NCBI GenBank assembly: GCA_903895255.1
Contig: CAITTG010000071.1
Coordinates: 1 to 64,000 of the forward strand
Direction of reading: 5' to 3'
Source: an uncultured Verrucomicrobia subdivision 3 bacterium
GTDB taxonomy: Bacteria; Verrucomicrobiota; Verrucomicrobiia; Limisphaerales; UBA11358
DNA: 64,000 nt
Within the stretch, counting starts at the first letter, position 1, and each line of letters begins with the position of its first letter. Position numbers and translations under genes: made by a program. The notes beneath the pieces were generated by a model, which saw only the letters and a list, made by a program, of their open reading frames with translations, had not been told where the DNA came from and ran no database searches. Positions 61,278 through 64,000 of the stretch are shown in pieces.

Positions 61278-61709
61278 ATGAGTCTGTTCGCCCGATTCAA
61301 ACACTGGTTCGCCGGTCCATCCGACCGCCCGGAGCATTTGCGCCGGGGCGAGGCGGGCGAACGGGCCGCCGAGGCGCATTTGCGCAAATTAGGGCTGAAA
61401 TTCCTCGCCCGGAATTACCGCTCCGACCGCGGCGAAATCGACCTTGTGTTTCGGGAGGGCGACTGCCTCGCCTTCGTGGAAGTCAAAACCCGGGCTCCCG
61501 ATGGCTGGACCCGTCCCGCCGCCTTCGTGGACGCCCGCAAACGCCGGTTGCTCAGCCAGACCGCGCTGGATTATTTGCGGGCCATTGATAATCCGCCGGT
61601 GAAAATCCGGTTCGACATCGTCGAGGTCCTGATGGAAGGCGAACGGGTGGTGGAACTCCGCCACCTGCCCAATTCCTTCCCCATGGCCCGGCCTTATCGT
61701 TACCGCTGA
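61278..61709 (+). CDS. YraN/UPF0102 family endonuclease-like protein
   Basis: 143 residues. RGEAGERAAEAHLRKLGLKFLARNYRS, followed by GEIDLVFREGDCLAFVEVKTR, is the UPF0102 pattern with a D...ExK nuclease-like core. Function in most bacteria is unsettled, with links to recombination or envelope upkeep. A TPR membrane-protein gene follows. Confidence 0.9.
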   Translation: MSLFARFKHWFAGPSDRPEHLRRGEAGERAAEAHLRKLGLKFLARNYRSDRGEIDLVFREGDCLAFVEVKTRAPDGWTRPAAFVDARKRRLLSQTALDYLRAIDNPPVKIRFDIVEVLMEGERVVELRHLPNSFPMARPYRYR

Positions 61710-61759
61710 GTGATTTTTGCTTGCACATCGCCGTCAAGGGGACGAACTTTAACCAAGGT

Positions 61760-62983
61760 ATGACCAACCATCTGGTATATATCCTGGACACCAGTCTGGC
61801 GGTCATCGCGCTGGTGGCGATGATTTTCCTGTCCCTCCGTGCGCTCAAAACCAGTGATGATCCCGTCAATTTGATTATCCGTTGGGTGGTCACGTTCGTG
61901 GTGGCGGTGGGCGGATTTCACCTCGCCTTGCGCATGTGTCAGGGCGGGGAAATTGGCTGGATGGCCCCTTTTGTCATGGTGGGGATGGGCGTCACGCTGT
62001 CCGTCATGTGGACACCGTCCATCAGCGAGCTTGTCTCCCGGCCCCTCACGGGTTTTTTCGACGGCGGTTTGGAACCCCAGGATCCCAAACCTCTTTATTC
62101 CACCGCCATGGCCAGGCGGCAGCGGGGGAAATATCTGGAAGCCACCATCGCCATCCGCGAGCAACTGGCGAAATTTCCCAATGATTACGAGGGCATCTGC
62201 CTCCTGTCGCGCATTCAGGCTGAGGACATGAAGGACCTGCCTTCGGCGGAGATGACCATCAACCGCTTTTGCGCCGCTCCCAAGGTCCCGCCCAAGCAAA
62301 TCGCCGCGGCGCAGGCCCAGCTCGCCGACTGGCATCTCCAACTCGCGCAAGACACCGATTCCGCGCGGGCCGTGCTGGAGGGCATCATTGCGCGATTTCC
62401 CAACACGGACCTTGCCGTGGCGGCGGGCCAGCGCATTGCCCACCTCGGCGGCACGGAAAAAATCCTGCTGGCCCGGCACGATCCGCAGGCCATGCCCGTG
62501 CCGCCGGGCGTCGATAAATTGGGCCTGATGACTTCAACCCAGTTTTTGGTGCCCGAGGAGGCCAACCCCGGCCGGCTCGCGGGCGAATATGTGGAGCACC
62601 TGAATCAGCATCCGCATGACACGGAGATTCGCGAGAAACTGGCGGTGATTTATGCCGACCATTTCCACCGGCTGGATCTGGCGGTGGGCGAACTGGCCCA
62701 GATGATCAACCTTCCCAACCAGCCGCCCAAGCGCGTGGCGCACTGGCTCACGGTGCTGGCCAATTTGCAAATCCGGCACGGGGCGGATTACGCGGCGGTC
62801 CGGCAGACCTTGCAGAAAATCGTGGATACGTTTCCGGACCTGCCGGTGGCGCAGAGCGCGCGTTCCCGCATCGCCCACCTGGCGCTGGAGTTCAAGGGTA
62901 TGAAAGCAGAAACGCCGGGCGTGAAGCTCGGCGTTTACGAACAAAACATCGGACTCAAGTACGGCTCACCGTACGAGCGCTAG
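61760..62983 (+). CDS. Membrane-anchored TPR protein
   Basis: 407 residues from ATG at 61760 (preceded by AAGG); a TTG at 61721 is possible. The first 100 residues have three membrane segments (LDTSLAVIALVAMIFLSL, VVTFVVAVGGFHLALRM, MAPFVMVGMGVTLSVMW). The rest is TPR-like helices (GKYLEATIAIREQLAKFP, DLAVAAGQRIAHLGG, HRLDLAVGELAQMINLP). Such proteins serve as scaffolds for envelope complexes; the partner is unknown. Confidence 0.83.
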   Translation: MTNHLVYILDTSLAVIALVAMIFLSLRALKTSDDPVNLIIRWVVTFVVAVGGFHLALRMCQGGEIGWMAPFVMVGMGVTLSVMWTPSISELVSRPLTGFFDGGLEPQDPKPLYSTAMARRQRGKYLEATIAIREQLAKFPNDYEGICLLSRIQAEDMKDLPSAEMTINRFCAAPKVPPKQIAAAQAQLADWHLQLAQDTDSARAVLEGIIARFPNTDLAVAAGQRIAHLGGTEKILLARHDPQAMPVPPGVDKLGLMTSTQFLVPEEANPGRLAGEYVEHLNQHPHDTEIREKLAVIYADHFHRLDLAVGELAQMINLPNQPPKRVAHWLTVLANLQIRHGADYAAVRQTLQKIVDTFPDLPVAQSARSRIAHLALEFKGMKAETPGVKLGVYEQNIGLKYGSPYER

Positions 62984-63367
62984 GGCAATTTCCTTTTCCA
63001 ACTCATGGGCCAGCTCGGCATCGGCGGTGCCGTGTTTGGTGCGGGCTTGCACGGTCACCGCGGTGACTTCCGGGGTTGTGGACACGGACTCCACGCGGAT
63101 CCAGACATTGCGGTTGTTCACGGTGGCTTCCAGCGAACGCACGGAATTGGTGCTGTCGTGGGGAATGTATTCAGCCACCAGGGCGCCGTTGTTATTGACC
63201 ACCTTCACGGAGGCGCTGTAAACCTGATCCACCGAGCGTTGATAGCGGCCCTGAAACTCGTCCTTGCCGAACCAGATGGCCGGCGCGTGCGAGTCATTGA
63301 CCGTGCTCACACATCCGGTGGCGACGATGCCGGCTCCGGCCAGTACTGCTAAAATCAATCGTTTCAT
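62966..63367 (-). CDS. DUF3568-like lipoprotein
   Basis: 133 residues from ATG at 63367. A lipobox is clear (LAVLAGAGIVATGC), followed by a small beta-rich domain (VYSASVKVVNNNGAL, ATVNNRNVWIRVESV, TAVTVQARTKHG), matching the DUF3568 layout. Convergent with the TPR gene, with an 18-bp overlap of the ends. Function unknown. Confidence 0.82.
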   Translation of the reverse strand: MKRLILAVLAGAGIVATGCVSTVNDSHAPAIWFGKDEFQGRYQRSVDQVYSASVKVVNNNGALVAEYIPHDSTNSVRSLEATVNNRNVWIRVESVSTTPEVTAVTVQARTKHGTADAELAHELEKEIALALVR

Positions 63368-63464
63368 ACTCGGTAAAGACCAACTGAAAAACCCCCGCGC
63401 GTCAAGTCTGGATTTTAACCAAAACCATCCGCCGCCCCTCGCTGCGCGGTCAGCATGGCCCTCC

Positions 63465-63744
63465 CGCCCCGGAGTGCGGCCGTCTCGGCCGCAATAATCC
63501 GCCCGAACCCTGATCTCGTAGGAAACGACGTAAGGAGTTTCTGAATAAACCCGGCCAACCCCATCCCCGGAATAAACTTGTCCGTCCCCGGCGCGCGGAT
63601 CCGTGACCCGCAGCCCATGATTACGCTGGCTACCGTTGCAACTCTCCGCCCCGGAGTGCGGCCGTCTCGGCCGCAATAATCCGCCCAAACCCTGATCTCG
63701 TAGGAAACGAGGTAAGGAGTTTCTAGATAATATCGGCCAGCCCC
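63465..63744 (+). repeat. Two direct copies of a repeat, offset 182 bp
   Basis: CGCCCCGGAGTGCGGCCG at 63465 recurs at 63647. The match runs about 80 bp with few mismatches and then weakens (GGCCAACCCC versus GGCCAGCCCC). Each copy includes the palindromic CGGCCGTCTCGGCCG. Such units are probably dispersed across the genome, but only this pair lies in the window. Confidence 0.75.
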
Positions 63745-63774
63745 TTATTCGGGAAGACGGTACATTTGGTCGTG

Positions 63775-63795
63775 GCGGCGACAGCCTGTCGCCGC
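63775..63795. repeat. Small palindromic repeat (GACA-loop-TGTC core)
   Basis: GCGGCGACA (63775-63783) pairs with TGTCGCCGC (63787-63795) around GCC. Its stem and loop size equal those at 46083-46103 (9-bp stem, 3-nt loop), suggesting a REP-like family with variable outer arms. Confidence 0.5.
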
Positions 63796-63867
63796 TTCCG
63801 TGCGCCGCCCCCCCCGCTCCCGCGCAATCCTCGACAAATCCCCCGCTTCGCGTCATGCTGACCCCGT

Positions 63868-64000
63868 ATGGCATTTGAAAATGAATCACCGCTGGATTCC
63901 CTCTGGAAGGAATACGGGCGCGCATTCAAGGATTTTGATGATCTCAGCCTCGCGCGCTGGCTGGCGCAGACGCTGGGTCAGTTGGAAGGCAAAACCTGGC
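63868..64000 (+). CDS. Unknown protein, N-terminal part (cut by window end)
   Basis: 44 codons from ATG at 63868: MAFENESPLDSLWKEYGRAF, then KDFDDLSLARWLAQTLGQLEG. Acidic and helical. The reading frame is open to the window end. No family assigned from this short part. Confidence 0.7.
   Translation, partial: MAFENESPLDSLWKEYGRAFKDFDDLSLARWLAQTLGQLEGKTW

Larger units (their letters stand above)
63368..63867. other. Non-coding region with two copies of a ~95-bp repeat
   Basis: 500 bp between the DUF3568 gene and the last gene. It holds two direct repeats (63465 and 63647) and a hairpin (63775). The open minus-strand frame across it repeats the same peptide twice (RADYCGRDGRTPG) and is most likely a translation of the repeat, not a gene. 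Confidence 0.6.

Noticed and set aside
62966..63925. 319-codon minus-strand frame covering the DUF3568 gene and repeats
   Set aside because: Only the part from ATG at 63367 has a lipoprotein signal; the rest is the direct repeat translated twice.

Overview
The window is about 64 kb of a GC-rich, densely coding chromosome. Neighbourhoods such as clpP-clpX, P-II next to dnaA, a secreted pectate lyase, a GH27 alpha-galactosidase, DUF4337 and DUF3568 proteins, and many lipoproteins fit a polysaccharide-degrading Verrucomicrobiota bacterium, perhaps near Pedosphaera or Limisphaera. That placement is inference: no rRNA gene is present to settle it.

Left core and island (1-19722). The window opens in the 3' end of a ComM/YifB-type ATPase gene, followed by a complete one-piece tmRNA gene (316-666). 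A 24-bp piece of the tmRNA 3' end (644-667) is repeated exactly at 19699-19722. These repeats bound a 19-kb integrated element. Inside it are a tyrosine recombinase beside the tmRNA, two small excisionase-like HTH proteins, a CHC2-type primase/DUF3987 helicase-like protein, and a 0.8-kb non-coding stretch with GTGAC iterons and a large inverted repeat. A long minus-strand block (18895 to 7955) follows. It encodes a type I restriction-modification system (hsdR, hsdM, hsdS), a HEPN-like protein directly behind hsdS, a leftover 56-codon second hsdS tail, a DUF4760-like membrane protein, a TIGR02391/HEPN protein, a GHKL ATPase, a STAS-like DUF4325 protein and a PIN nuclease-like protein. Several genes overlap by 1-4 bp or more. 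No capsid, tail or conjugation gene is seen, so this looks like a satellite-like or mobilisable defence island. GACGGGACA repeats near both ends look like recombinase arm sites.

Core region 19.7-33 kb. An archaemetzincin-like lipoprotein, a Nudix hydrolase, an M48 peptidase split by a one-base frameshift, a SulP-STAS-cNMP-binding transporter, a sigma-54 activator, clpP-clpX, recQ and a 3-methyladenine glycosylase gene.

Core region 33-47 kb. Two lipoproteins (one of 1261 residues), a pectate lyase, a GNAT protein overlapping a PlsC-like acyltransferase, a YebC protein, a DUF4337 protein, a BaiN/HI0933 flavoprotein, a GH27 enzyme, a MEKHLA protein and P-II.

Core region 47-64 kb. dnaA with DnaA-box-like sites upstream, an orphan ABC ATPase, a rhomboid-Sel1 fusion, an exopolysaccharide set (Wzz/BY-kinase-like, GT4, and a WecG-type transferase fused to two STAS domains), an M29 aminopeptidase, small toxin-antitoxin-like pairs (DUF2442/DUF4160, and DUF433 with a DUF5615 gene broken by an amber codon), dciA, rsmD, a dienelactone hydrolase, a YraN protein, a TPR membrane protein and a DUF3568 lipoprotein. 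The window ends in the first codons of another gene.

The strongest candidate for an undescribed system is the island's minus-strand operon. It places a GHKL-kinase/STAS partner-switch-like pair upstream of a PIN protein and combines it with three proteins carrying HEPN-type R-x(4-6)-H motifs and a type I restriction system.
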